Shown here piece by piece: positions 7,894 to 16,579 of a stretch of DNA of 64,000 nt. The stretch is from the NCBI GenBank assembly GCA_963794745.1, contig CAWCEZ010000009.1:410013-474012 (forward strand), written 5' to 3'. Within the stretch, counting starts at the first letter, position 1. Each line of letters starts with the position of its first letter. This DNA is from Fen-671 sp963794745. GTDB lineage: Bacteria > Actinomycetota > Acidimicrobiia > Acidimicrobiales > Palsa-688. Under the pieces are notes generated by a model. The model was not told the origin of the DNA. It worked only from the letters and a program-made list of their open reading frames with translations, and searched no databases. The position numbers and the translations under genes were made by a program.

Positions 7894-7899
7894 GTCGTT

Positions 7900-9126
7900 G
7901 TGGCGCGAGTGCTGTCCATAGTCCTCGCAGGAGGAGAAGGTAAACGCCTTCTCCCGCTAACCCTCGACCGCGCAAAGCCGGCGGTGCCCTTCGGCGGCCA
8001 CTACCGCCTGATCGACTTCGCGCTGTCCAATCTGGCCAACGCGGGGCTGTTGAAGGTCGTTGTCCTGACCCAGTACAAAAGCCACAGCCTCGACCTGCAC
8101 ATCACGCGTACGTGGCGCCTCTCCACGCTCCTCGGCTCCTACGTGACCCCGGTCCCGGCCCAGATGCGCCGGGGGCCATGGTGGTTCTCCGGTTCAGCCG
8201 ACGCCATCTATCAAAACCTCAACATCGTCGGCGACGAGCGCCCCGACTATGTCCTTGTGTTCGGCGCGGACCACATTTACCGGATGGACCCGCGCCAGAT
8301 GCTCGAGCAGCACATCGCGACGGGTGCTGCCGCCACGGTCGCCGCGATAAGGGTGCCGCCGGCGCACGCCAAGGGCTTCGGTGTGATGGAGCCGGGCAAG
8401 GGGACCCTGATCGGCCAGTTCATCGAAAAGCCGCCCGACCCAGTGGCTCTCGCGGCTGGGCGCCCGCATCTTTTTGCTTCGATGGGCAATTACATTTTCA
8501 ACGCGAATGCTCTAAGTGATGCGTTGCGCGAGGACGCCCAGGACGCCAATAGCCGCCATGACATGGGTCGCGACATTGTCCCGCGCTTCGTTGAAAGCGG
8601 CGACGCGCACTTCTACGATTTCCATGAGAACGACGTCCCGGGCTGCACGGACCTCGACCACGCTTACTGGCGTGATGTCGGCACCCTTGACAGCTATTAC
8701 GAAGCGAGCATGGATCTCGTTGCGGTACGACCTATTTTCAACCTCTACAACACCGAGTGGCCGATTTATACGAGCGCTCCCCAATTGCCGCCTGCAAAAT
8801 TCGTGTTCGAAGAGCCAGGTCGCGCAGGGCTTGCCTACAATTCGATCGTGTCCGGGGGGACCATAATTTCTGGCGGGACGGTGCGGGGTTCTGTCATCTC
8901 ACCGGGCGTTGTCGTGCAACAGGGCGCCCTGGTGGAGGGCTCAGTCCTGATGGACAATGTCCGCATTGGTGAGGGCGCGGTCGTGCGGCGGGCCATCATC
9001 GACAAAAACGTAACGGTTGAACCTGGCGCTCGGGTGGGCGTGGACCCCGAGATCGACGCCAGCCGCTTCACCATCTCTGCGAGAGGCATCGTCGTAATTG
9101 GTAAGGGCGAAAAGGTCGTCGGTTGA
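7900..9126 (+). CDS. glgC: glucose-1-phosphate adenylyltransferase
   Basis: A 408-residue ADP-glucose pyrophosphorylase that makes ADP-glucose from glucose-1-phosphate and ATP for glycogen and alpha-glucan synthesis. The N-terminal nucleotidyltransferase motif GGEGKRLLPLTLDRAKPAVPFGG is split here only by its length limit: GGEGKRL at residues 10-16 and KPAVPFGG shortly after. The product-site region WFSGSADAIYQN, the FGADHIYRMD metal box and the FIEKP glucose-1-phosphate site follow. The C-terminal left-handed beta-helix shows SVISPGVVV and VRIGEGAVVRRAIID. The start is GTG at 7900. The stop overlaps the TTG start of glgA by four bases (TTGA), so the two are translationally coupled. Confidence 0.95.
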   Translation: MARVLSIVLAGGEGKRLLPLTLDRAKPAVPFGGHYRLIDFALSNLANAGLLKVVVLTQYKSHSLDLHITRTWRLSTLLGSYVTPVPAQMRRGPWWFSGSADAIYQNLNIVGDERPDYVLVFGADHIYRMDPRQMLEQHIATGAAATVAAIRVPPAHAKGFGVMEPGKGTLIGQFIEKPPDPVALAAGRPHLFASMGNYIFNANALSDALREDAQDANSRHDMGRDIVPRFVESGDAHFYDFHENDVPGCTDLDHAYWRDVGTLDSYYEASMDLVAVRPIFNLYNTEWPIYTSAPQLPPAKFVFEEPGRAGLAYNSIVSGGTIISGGTVRGSVISPGVVVQQGALVEGSVLMDNVRIGEGAVVRRAIIDKNVTVEPGARVGVDPEIDASRFTISARGIVVIGKGEKVVG

Positions 9127-10322
9127 CCCGTGTTGCCCTTCTTACAAAGGAGTACCCGCCGGAGGTATACGGGGGGGCCGGGGTGCACGTGGAGAACCTG
9201 TCCCGAGAGCTCGCAAAGCTGCTCGATGTGGGCGTCTACTGCTTTGGGGCTCCCCGTGATGACCCGCTGGTGGCGGGCGCGTACGAGCCCTGGGATGCTC
9301 TCGCCAAAGACGGCAAAGGGACGGCGCTGCGCGCGCTATCGGCCGACCTCTGCATGGCCTTCGACGTTGCGGCCGCCGACGTAGCCCACAGCCACACCTG
9401 GTACACCAACTTCGCGGGCTACCTGGCGCACGTCCTGTACGACGTGCCGCACGTGATGACCTCGCACAGCCTGGAGCCGTTGCGCCCTTGGAAGGCCGAG
9501 CAGCTCGGCGCCGGCTACCGGCTGTCGAGCTGGGTGGAGCGCACCGCCATCGAAAGCGCCGATGCGGTGATCGCCGTGTCCAGGGCCATGCGTGACGACG
9601 TCCTGCGGGTGTACCCGGCAGTGGACGCCGCCAAGGTGAAGGTCGTCCACAATGGCATCGACACCGACGAGTTCTTCCCGGACCCCGCGACCGATGCCCT
9701 GGAGAGCCAGGACATCGACCCTGATGCCCCATATGTCCTGTTCGTGGGGCGGGTCACTAGGCAAAAGGGCATCACCTACCTCCTCGAGGCCGCCAAGGCC
9801 TTCGACCCGGCCGCTCAGGTCGTATTTTGCGTGGGGGCCCCCGACACGCCCGAGATCGAACGGGAAGTGCGAGGGCAGGTGTCCGAGCTGGCTGAGCAAC
9901 GCAAAGGGGTCTTCTGGCTCGAAGAAATGGTGCCCCGACCAGCGCTCGTGCAAATCATCAGCCATGCCAGCGTGTTTGTCTGCCCGTCGATCTACGAGCC
10001 CTTCGGGTTGATAAACGTCGAGGCTATGGCCTGTGCCGTACCGGTCGTGGCAAGTGCAGTAGGCGGTGTGCCCGAGATCGTTGTTGACGGCGAGACCGGC
10101 TTCCTGGTGCCGTTCGTACCTAGTGGGGACGCCTTTGGCACGCCGGCAGCGCCAGAAACGTTCTCGGCAGAGATCGCGGAGCGGGTCAACCTTCTGCTGT
10201 CATCGCCCGAGTTGGCCAGGGCGTTCGGCGCCGCCGGGCGCGAACGGGCGCTCGCCGAGTTCACTTGGAAGGCGGTGGCTCGCCAGACGGTCGAGGTATA
10301 CGACCAGGTCACAGGCGAGTAG
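9123..10322 (+). CDS. glgA: glycogen synthase / alpha-maltose-1-phosphate synthase (GT4)
   Basis: A 399-residue GT4-type glycosyltransferase with the actinobacterial GlgA/GlgM opening LTKEYPPEVYGGAGVHVE. It continues with SHTWYTNFAGYL, the acceptor-domain strand VVHNGIDTDEF and the donor motif YEPFGLINVEAMACAVPVVAS. In this group the enzyme uses ADP-glucose from GlgC and may form maltose-1-phosphate for the GlgE pathway rather than elongating glycogen directly. The sequence alone does not decide which. The TTG start at 9123 overlaps the glgC stop by four bases, and the first residues fit the family well, so I keep TTG. Confidence 0.9.
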   Translation: MTRVALLTKEYPPEVYGGAGVHVENLSRELAKLLDVGVYCFGAPRDDPLVAGAYEPWDALAKDGKGTALRALSADLCMAFDVAAADVAHSHTWYTNFAGYLAHVLYDVPHVMTSHSLEPLRPWKAEQLGAGYRLSSWVERTAIESADAVIAVSRAMRDDVLRVYPAVDAAKVKVVHNGIDTDEFFPDPATDALESQDIDPDAPYVLFVGRVTRQKGITYLLEAAKAFDPAAQVVFCVGAPDTPEIEREVRGQVSELAEQRKGVFWLEEMVPRPALVQIISHASVFVCPSIYEPFGLINVEAMACAVPVVASAVGGVPEIVVDGETGFLVPFVPSGDAFGTPAAPETFSAEIAERVNLLLSSPELARAFGAAGRERALAEFTWKAVARQTVEVYDQVTGE

Positions 10323-10346
10323 ACTGTAATCAGGGGATTTGGCAGC

Positions 10347-10352
10347 TATGCT
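10347..10352 (+). promoter_or_regulatory. -10-like TATGCT for the ftsE leader ORF
   Basis: TATGCT lies six bases before the GTG at 10359. No good -35 is visible. It would place the transcript start at the leader codon. Confidence 0.4.
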
Positions 10353-10358
10353 CGATTA

Positions 10359-10400
10359 GTGCCCATTGTGGGATCTAAAGCAGGCACACCAAACTTATGA
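10359..10400 (+). CDS. candidate 13-codon leaderless leader ORF overlapping ftsE
   Basis: GTG at 10359 opens a 13-residue peptide (MPIVGSKAGTPNL) whose TGA at 10398-10400 overlaps the ATG of ftsE at 10397 as ATGA. A TATGCT hexamer sits exactly six bases upstream, as at other leaderless starts here. ftsE itself has no Shine-Dalgarno sequence in the preceding 20 bases, so ribosomes finishing the leader could re-initiate at ftsE. This is inference from geometry, and no peptide function is proposed. Part of the ORF (CCCA-TTG-TGGG) could form a small stem. Confidence 0.4.
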   Translation: MPIVGSKAGTPNL

Positions 10401-11086
10401 TCCGTTTCAACCAAGTCACCAAGACATACAAAGGGACCGTGGCCGCTTTACGCGAGGTCTCGGTGGATATCAAGCGCGGCGAGTTCGTCTTCATTGTCGG
10501 GCCATCTGGGTCTGGCAAGACTACGTTTCTGCGGCTTGTGACAAAAGAAGAGCGCGCTGACTCGGGTGAGATTTGGGTAGCCGGTAAGGAAGTTGGTTCG
10601 CTCGCCCCTTGGAAAGTGCCCTACTTGCGCCGCAACATCGGCTGCATCTTCCAGGATTACCGGCTGCTGCCAGAGCGCACGGTTTACGAAAATGTTGCAT
10701 TTGCACTAGAGGTGATCGGGCGTTCCAGAAGTTTCGTGCGTTCTCAGGTCCCCCAAATCCTCGAGCTCGTCGGTTTGGGCAAGAAGATGGACAGTCGTCC
10801 CAATGAGCTGTCTGGTGGCGAACAGCAGCGTGTTGCGGTGGCACGGGCGTTCGTCAACCGCCCCCTAATACTGCTCGCTGACGAGCCGACAGGGAACCTT
10901 GACCCAGGGACCACGGCTGGGATAATGCGGCTTCTCGAGCGGATCAACCTCTATGGCACCACGGTCGTCATGGCGACCCACCAGCAGGATGTCGTCGACG
11001 CAATGCGCAAGAGGGTCATCGAGCTGGACCGCGGCAATGTTGTGCGCGACCAGGCACGAGGCGTCTACGGCATGGTCGACGCCTAG
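10397..11086 (+). CDS. ftsE: cell division ATP-binding protein FtsE
   Basis: A 229-residue ABC ATPase. It shows Walker A GPSGSGKTT (about 35-43), the Q-loop CIFQDYRLLPERTVYENV, the signature LSGGEQQRVAVARA, Walker B LLADEPTGNLDP and the switch histidine in VVMATHQQD. The FtsE-specific opening MIRFNQVTKTYKGTVAALREV is clear. FtsE with FtsX forms the membrane complex that activates peptidoglycan hydrolases at the division site. It is 37 bases upstream of ftsX. prfB, the common upstream neighbour in actinobacteria, is absent and glgA lies there instead. Confidence 0.95.
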   Translation: MIRFNQVTKTYKGTVAALREVSVDIKRGEFVFIVGPSGSGKTTFLRLVTKEERADSGEIWVAGKEVGSLAPWKVPYLRRNIGCIFQDYRLLPERTVYENVAFALEVIGRSRSFVRSQVPQILELVGLGKKMDSRPNELSGGEQQRVAVARAFVNRPLILLADEPTGNLDPGTTAGIMRLLERINLYGTTVVMATHQQDVVDAMRKRVIELDRGNVVRDQARGVYGMVDA

Positions 11087-11123
11087 GCCCGGCGGGGCTG
11101 CGAGATAGGAAAAGGGGCAACCG

Positions 11124-12017
11124 ATGACGATGGCGAGCCCGTACGTGCTGCGCGAGACGGGGGGCAACCTTCTCCGCAACGTGGTCATGACCGTTGCTGC
11201 GATCGTAACGATGGCCGTATCGCTCACCGCCCTCGGTGGCGTCCTGATCATGCGCCAGGCGGTCAACACGGCGACTGTCCAGTGGCAGGGCGGCGTCGAA
11301 ATGATCATCTTCATGGAGCCGCGCGCCAGCGCCCAGGAGATAGCCGCTATCAACCACGAGCTTGGTGGTATGACGCCAACGCAGATCAAGAGCTGTCGAT
11401 TTCTCGACAAGGACCAGGCCTGGGCGGAGTTCAAGGACCTGTTCAACGGCCAACCTGAGCTGATCAAGGAAATGACGGCGTCGGCGATGCCGACCTCGTT
11501 CCAATGCGTGCCGGCGAAGGCGCAGAGCATCACGCAGCTGGCCAGCGAGTTCTCCAGCCAACCGGGCGTTTACCACGTCGGTTACCCGGGACAGATAATC
11601 AGCGAAACCCTCGCCCACTTCTCCGCCCTGCGCACGGTGGCCCTGATCGTGGCCGGCGGGGTGATGCTGGGGGCGATCGCGCTCGTGGTGAACACGATCC
11701 AACTGGCGATCTTTGCCCGACGGCGCGAAGTGGCGGTGATGAAGCTCGTCGGGGCGACCAACTGGTTCATCCGGGTGCCCTTCATGCTGGAAGGCCTCGT
11801 AGAGGGGCTCCTCGGAGCCGTTATAGCCTTCCTCATCACCTACTTCGCACGGGCTACCTTCGCCTCGTTCACGGGCAGTAACCCGATCGACGTGAACCAA
11901 CCCCTCTACGTCAGCTCTCACGCGGCGTTACTGACCGGGTTGTTCATCGTGGTCGTTGGCGCTCTCGTCGGGGCGCTGGGCTCGGGGTTCGCGGTGAGGC
12001 GCTTCCTGTCGGTTTGA
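11124..12017 (+). CDS. ftsX: cell division permease-like protein FtsX
   Basis: A 297-residue membrane partner of FtsE. An N-terminal helix (NVVMTVAAIVTMAVSLTALGGV) precedes an extracellular domain of about 130 residues that should bind a hydrolase activator. Three C-terminal helices follow (VALIVAGGVMLGAIALVV, LLGAVIAFLITYF, GLFIVVVGALVGALGSGFAV) with the conserved RRREVAVMKLVGATNWFIR loop. The ATG at 11124 is preceded by AAAGGGG. Two cysteines in the extracellular domain (SCRF and FQCV) could form the disulfide seen in actinobacterial FtsX. smpB, often next, is not present. Confidence 0.94.
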   Translation: MTMASPYVLRETGGNLLRNVVMTVAAIVTMAVSLTALGGVLIMRQAVNTATVQWQGGVEMIIFMEPRASAQEIAAINHELGGMTPTQIKSCRFLDKDQAWAEFKDLFNGQPELIKEMTASAMPTSFQCVPAKAQSITQLASEFSSQPGVYHVGYPGQIISETLAHFSALRTVALIVAGGVMLGAIALVVNTIQLAIFARRREVAVMKLVGATNWFIRVPFMLEGLVEGLLGAVIAFLITYFARATFASFTGSNPIDVNQPLYVSSHAALLTGLFIVVVGALVGALGSGFAVRRFLSV

Positions 12018-12088
12018 CCTCGGCAACGGGCAGAGATCTGTCCCTAGGCGCTCCCTGCGCTGGTCGGGGCACCGTATGATGTGGCGAC

Positions 12089-13896
12089 GTGAGCCAGAAG
12101 ATCGAAGACTATGCCCTCATCGGCGACACTCATACCGCTGCGCTTGTAGGCCGTGACGGTTCGGTCGACTGGTTGTGCGTGCCGCGCTTCGACTCGGCGG
12201 CATGTTTCGCCGCACTGCTAGGTAGTGGCGAGCATGGACGATGGCTGCTGGCACCGAAGGAGGCAGGACCAGCCACCCGGCGCAGTTACAGGGGTAGCGC
12301 CCTCGTGCTCGACCAGGAGTGGGACACCCCGGGCGGGACCGTCCGAGTTACCGATTTCATGCCGCTTCGCCACCATCGGCCGAGGGTGTTCCGGCTCGTG
12401 GAGGGCCTGAGAGGTACCGTCGAGATGGTCACAGAGGTCGTGGTCCGCTTCGAGTACGGCTCTCAGGTCCCCTGGGTGGTCCAGACCGAGCACGGTATCC
12501 GCGCAGTGGCCGGCCCTGACGCGATCGAGCTGGAAAGCCCGGTGGAACTGAAGGGCGCGGACATGCGCCACACAGGGTTCTTCACAGTTAAGGAGGGTGA
12601 CCAGCTCCGTTTCACGCTCGCCTGGGCGCCTAGTCTTCGAGGAGCGCGCCAGGGACCTGGACTTCGACACAGCTCTGGCCGACACACTGTCCTATTGGGA
12701 CGATTGGGCGAGCAGGCTCAACGAAGTGCACGGCGACTGGGAGACCATGGTGCAGCGCTCCCTCGTGACCCTGAAGGCACTCACATACGCGCCGACGGGC
12801 GGCATCGTTGCGGCCCCGACGACCTCCCTGCCCGAGGCCCTCGGCGGCCCCCGCAACTGGGATTACCGCTACTGCTGGGTCAGGGATGCCACGCTCACCC
12901 TTAACGGCCTTATCGAAGCTGGTTGCCGGGACGAGGCCGAGGCATGGCTTTGGTGGATCGTCAGGGCGGCAGCCGGCAACCCGGCCCAGCTCCAGGTCAT
13001 GTACGGGGTAGCGGGCGAGCGCCGCCTCCCCGAGCTCGAGCTCGATTGGCTACCCGGCTACGAGTCCTCGGTCCCCGTGCGGGTGGGTAACGCAGCGTCC
13101 CTCCAGTTCCAGCTCGATGTGTATGGCGAGCTGATGGAAGCCGTTCACCAAGCGCGCTCTCACGGGATTTCCGCGGCCGGCGCCATCTGGGATCTCCAGC
13201 GGGCGATCATCGAGTTTGTATCGGCCCACTGGGACGAGCCCGACCAGGGCATTTGGGAGCTGAGAGGGCCGCCTCAGCCCCTCGTCTACTCGCGGTGATG
13301 GCCTGGGTGGCCTTGGACCGGGCCGTCAAAGCAGTCGAATTGCATGGCCTGGACGGTCCCGTCGACGACTGGCGCAAGCTGCGTGACGTCATCCATGAGC
13401 AGGTCTGTACGCAGGGCTACAACCCCGAGCTGCGCTCGTTCACGCAGGCCTATGGCTCCAAGGAGCTCGACGCCAGCCTGCTGCTCGTCCCCGCCGTCGG
13501 CTTCTTGCCGGTCGATGACGAGCGAGTGGTCGGCACGATAGACGCGGTGAAACGGGACCTGATGGTGAACGGGTTCGTAGCCAGGTACAACAACGGCTCT
13601 GGTGTGGACGGCCTGGCCGGGGGTGAGGCCACGTTCCTGCCGTGCAGCCTCTGGCTGGTTTCGTGCTTGGCGCGCCTTGGCCGCGTTGACGAAGCACGCG
13701 AGCTATTCGAACGAGTGGCCGCCGTGGCCAACGACGTCGGGTTGTTCTCCGAGGAGTACGACACCGCAAGCAAGCGCCTTGTGGGCAATTTCCCGCAGGC
13801 CTTCACCCACGTCGGGTTTATCAACGCCGCCCGCCTGCTGGCCGAGGCGGTACAAGCCCAGGACATCGACCGCTACCTAAGCAGGCCACCACCTAG
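12089..13896 (+). pseudogene. GH15-family glucoamylase/trehalase-like protein, two frame disruptions
   Basis: Joined frames give a GH15 protein of about 600 residues, hydrolysing terminal alpha-glucosides such as glucan ends or trehalose. The first frame has the N-terminal IEDYALIGDTHTAALVGRDGSVDWLCVPRFDS domain in two halves. The second, from about 12630, carries RNWDYRYCWVRDA and ELELDWLPGYE near the first catalytic Glu. The third, after 13290, returns to the original frame with MAWVALDRA and LFSEEYD with the second acid. The first shift is one extra base; the second is one missing base at CGGTGATGG. The final frame then runs open to 14377, antisense through the STAS gene, so a natural stop near 13880-13896 may also be lost. 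The GTG start at 12089 follows TATGAT by eight bases. Confidence 0.8.
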
Positions 13897-13924
13897 GTAT
13901 CGCGGCGGCCTTCGTGCTTGGGCG

Positions 13925-14290
13925 CTAAGCGGCCTGGCGGGCAGGTTGCGCCAACGTCGGGTGAGTGAGGTACGCGTGAGCTTCCTGGACGGTCTCGACG
14001 ATTGTCACGACCCGGGGTATGCCGACCAATTGGAGGACCCTGCGCACAGACGGCCTGGCAGCGCAGATGACCGCTCCGCCACGCCGGTCGCGGATCCGCC
14101 GAACGGTGCCGATGAGCGCGCCGAGCCCTGCCGCATCGACGAAAGGAACGCCCGAAAGCTCGAAGATGACCCTCTTTTTCTTGGCCAAGTGGGCGACGGC
14201 TTCCCGGAACTCAGCAATGCTCGAGTGGTCGAGGTCTCCGGCCACGTGGCACACAACGCTCGCTTCAGTTTCGTCACAACGGACTCTCAC
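13925..14290 (-). CDS. STAS-domain protein (anti-sigma-factor antagonist-like)
   Basis: A 121-residue protein when begun at the GTG at 14290, which has AAAGGAG six bases upstream. The fold pattern is STAS: VVCHVAGDLDHSS, VIFELSGVPFVDAAGLGALIGTVRRI, VLQLVGIPRVV. The usual phosphorylation site DSSG of SpoIIAA-type antagonists reads DAAG here, so it lacks the serine acceptor and may be constitutively active or scaffold-like. Such proteins bind anti-sigma kinases, none of which is adjacent. The frameshifted GH15 frame runs antisense through this gene. Downstream of the STAS stop there are 28 bases to the apparent end of GH15. Confidence 0.85.
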   Translation of the reverse strand: MRVRCDETEASVVCHVAGDLDHSSIAEFREAVAHLAKKKRVIFELSGVPFVDAAGLGALIGTVRRIRDRRGGAVICAARPSVRRVLQLVGIPRVVTIVETVQEAHAYLTHPTLAQPARQAA

Positions 14291-14348
14291 CTTGGCTCCT
14301 TTAGCCGAGCCGGTATGGGGCGGCTCGTCACTGCAACACTGGCCGACC

Positions 14349-14392
14349 AATCTGAAGGCCACCGCGACTCAATCTGAAGACCACCGCGACTT
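14349..14392. repeat. 22-bp tandem repeat, two copies
   Basis: Two abutting 22-base units (14349-14370, 14371-14392) differ at two positions; each contains the core CCACCGCGACT after AATCTGAAG. They lie between the STAS gene and the globin gene. Paired terminal repeats of this kind often mark transposase binding sites, so this may be a relic of an insertion-sequence end. No transposase is near. Confidence 0.7.
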
Positions 14393-14425
14393 TTGGATCT
14401 CTGCGCCGCGGCGGGGCACCAAGGC

Positions 14426-14806
14426 CTATTCGTCGCGAGTATTGACCATGTGGTTGGCAGCAGCCTCGAAATACGTGAGCAGTTGGGACTTCTCCAAAGC
14501 GCCCAAATGAGCCTTCTCGAGGGCAGCGCTCATGTGGGACAACCAGCGGTCACGCGCGTCCCCGTCGATCCTGAAGGGAAAGTGCCTGGCGCGCAGTCGG
14601 GGGTTGCCACGCTCGTCGTCGTAAGTGCGCGGTCCTCCCCAAAACTGAGCGAGGAACAAGCAAAGATGACGACGCGGTCCGTCGAGATCGTCTGGGTACA
14701 TCGGACGTAGCACCTCGTCTGTGGCGACGCCTTGGTAGAAGCGCTCCGTGAGGGACTCAAAAAACGCCATCCCGCCGAGGCGTTCGTACATGGTCGTCGC
14801 GGGCAC
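14426..14806 (-). CDS. glbO: truncated hemoglobin, group II (trHbO-like)
   Basis: A 126-residue two-over-two globin. It opens with TTMYERLGGMAFFESLTERFYQGV, with Tyr/Phe at the B-helix end. The E/F region PRRHLCLFLAQFWGGP contains the proximal heme histidine nearby, and RHFPFRIDGDARDRWLSHM carries the Trp typical of group II. Members bind O2 or NO and protect respiration or detoxify oxidants. The GTG at 14806 is used here; an in-frame ATG at 14791 is possible. A TAACAT hexamer lies nine bases before the GTG. It diverges from the lipoprotein gene at 14864. Confidence 0.9.
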   Translation of the reverse strand: MPATTMYERLGGMAFFESLTERFYQGVATDEVLRPMYPDDLDGPRRHLCLFLAQFWGGPRTYDDERGNPRLRARHFPFRIDGDARDRWLSHMSAALEKAHLGALEKSQLLTYFEAAANHMVNTRDE

Positions 14807-14863
14807 CGTGCGCTCGATGTTAGTGCTGCCCCGGAGGTTGCTCTCGCGCTAGGATCCCCGTCT

Positions 14864-15205
14864 GTGCCGTGGCGCCTGCCGGTAGCGGCAGCTTTGGTCG
14901 TCGCAGTTACAGCCGCGGGGTGCGGGAGCCACGCCTCGACGAGCCGGGCGGCTACACAGGCATTTGTCAACTCGATTTATAGCCAGGCTCCAGATATTGG
15001 CGGTTACCGAACTGGGGCCCAGCTGCTCAGCTTGGGCCAGGCGATCTGCGCCGACCTTGAATCTGGTGCCACCGTGCAAGAAGTCGGGGACCGCATCCCG
15101 CTGCTGGAGGGGGCGCAGCCGCTACCTCCGGACGACCTCGGGGTCGTAATTGCTGCGGCTGTAAACGAGTTGTGCCCGAAGTTCCACCACCTACTCGGCC
15201 AATGA
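14864..15205 (+). CDS. small DUF732-like lipoprotein
   Basis: A 113-residue exported protein from the GTG at 14864. The signal segment PWRLPVAAALVVAVTAAGC ends in a plausible lipobox Cys. The mature part shows the spacing of DUF732 proteins: an AFVNSIY helix, LLSLGQAICADLESGATVQEV, and a final VNELCPKF, with the two cysteines likely forming a disulfide. DUF732 proteins are small helical actinobacterial secreted proteins of unknown function. I reject the longer frame starting at 14732 because it is antisense to the globin gene. TAGGAT lies eight bases upstream. Confidence 0.65.
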   Translation: MPWRLPVAAALVVAVTAAGCGSHASTSRAATQAFVNSIYSQAPDIGGYRTGAQLLSLGQAICADLESGATVQEVGDRIPLLEGAQPLPPDDLGVVIAAAVNELCPKFHHLLGQ

Positions 15206-15255
15206 GCGGCTAGGGCTAGCTTTGCCGCGCTAGGCGGGCCACGCGGACAAGTAGG

Positions 15256-16524
15256 TCAGGACCCGGCCTCCACAGGAGATATGCGAGCCGTCCGTGAGCT
15301 CTTTTTGTTCGTTGCGCCCCAACTGTGCCCAGGCCTGCGGCCCTGGCCCTGGACAAAGCTCCCCCCATCAGCTCCGCGGTCGACCAGGTAAGCGGACCAG
15401 CCTTTGGCCTGGACCTCTGCATGCACCGGTGCCATGGTGTGGCCCTGGGCGGCGCGCATCGCGATTGCCTGGGCGACGCCGGCCTGCACCTCGGCGGCTG
15501 ATGTCGGCTCTGTGCCGATGATGCAGGGCCGGCCGAGCGCCCAGATGGAACCGTCGTCGGCCAGGAGCACCCCGGCAGGCGGCCGTGGCCCGCTCACTTG
15601 CGGGATGCCAGCGAGGACCGGTCGACCACATCTCATGCAGGTGGTTACGCGCGGGTGGTTGAAATGCCCACGCTCGCAACGTACTCCTTGCACCTCTGGG
15701 CGATCGGCGGTGGTCGCAGCGGCGGGGCTCGAGGCTAGCGGGAGGGGTGGCTGCAACGCCGCAAAAACACTGCGCAGGTCGATGGAGCCCCCGCCGGGCG
15801 ATGATGCGCCCGTAGGGGGAGCGATGGCTGGAGCTGGGGGGTTTGCGACCGGCGCTGCCGTCATGGCCGATTGGCTCGGCCCGGCGTTGCTGCCCGGCAT
15901 CGGCCCGGGAGCTCCGGGGCTTGCGGCTGAGCTGCCGGGCTGAGCGCCGTAACCGGGCTGCCCCCCGAAGGGCAGTGGCCCGCCCGCTGCGGGCTGCGCA
16001 CCGCTCGGAGGGGCAAGCGATGAGCCGGTGGCTTGTGGGCTGCCCGTCGCCTGTCCCGGTGCTGCCGGCGGGCGCAACAGTACGAAGCCCGAACCCGGCA
16101 CTGCTCCTGACACAAGGTCGAAAGGGTTCCCTTGCTGGCTTTGGGGAGGAGGCGCGGCTCCGTAGGGCAGGATTATCAGCGGCCAGGGCCGGCCGATCGA
16201 AGTTGCCATCCAGCCAGGCACGGGCTGTGGCGCCAGCCACCGGCCGCTGTCCCAGGCCTGGACAGGCCCGTGCAGGAACAGGGCAAGGCCGTTGGCTCCC
16301 GGCCCGACGATCGCAAACGGTGCCTGAGGCTCCGGGTCGCCACGCTGCAGGACAGCAATGAAGGAGCTGGCGAGCTGGTCGCCTGCGTACGGCCCTTGTT
16401 TTTGAGCCTCGCTGACGAGGTGCGCCTGCAGCGCCGACGAGCACTGCGGGCCGGCCCAGACGGCAACGTCGCCGAAGCGCGCAACCAGACCGGGGCCAGG
16501 GAGGACTTCGAGCTTGTCTGCCAC
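15256..16524 (-). CDS. FHA-like/zinc-ribbon protein with Pro-Gly-Ala-rich linker
   Basis: A 422-residue protein in three parts. The N-terminal domain (about 1-150; GLVARFGDVAVWAGP, GLALFLHGPVQAWD) is unassigned. Next comes a low-complexity Pro/Gly/Ala/Ser linker to about 265. The C-terminal half has a zinc ribbon (VRCERGHFN then TCMRCGRPV) and an FHA-like domain (GSIWALGRPCIIGTEP, APVHAEVQAKGWSAYLVDRGADGGSFV). FHA domains bind phosphothreonine peptides, although here the usual Arg-Ser-Asn residues are only partly recognisable. The GTG start at 16524 follows GAGGAGG at 11 bases. It lies 55 bases downstream of the pseudokinase gene, so the pair may form one signalling unit. Confidence 0.7.
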   Translation of the reverse strand: MADKLEVLPGPGLVARFGDVAVWAGPQCSSALQAHLVSEAQKQGPYAGDQLASSFIAVLQRGDPEPQAPFAIVGPGANGLALFLHGPVQAWDSGRWLAPQPVPGWMATSIGRPWPLIILPYGAAPPPQSQQGNPFDLVSGAVPGSGFVLLRPPAAPGQATGSPQATGSSLAPPSGAQPAAGGPLPFGGQPGYGAQPGSSAASPGAPGPMPGSNAGPSQSAMTAAPVANPPAPAIAPPTGASSPGGGSIDLRSVFAALQPPLPLASSPAAATTADRPEVQGVRCERGHFNHPRVTTCMRCGRPVLAGIPQVSGPRPPAGVLLADDGSIWALGRPCIIGTEPTSAAEVQAGVAQAIAMRAAQGHTMAPVHAEVQAKGWSAYLVDRGADGGSFVQGQGRRPGHSWGATNKKSSRTARISPVEAGS

Positions 16525-16579
16525 GGGACCAGTTACCTCCTCGAGATTTGTCGGCCATTGGCGGTCGACATGTCCGGTG

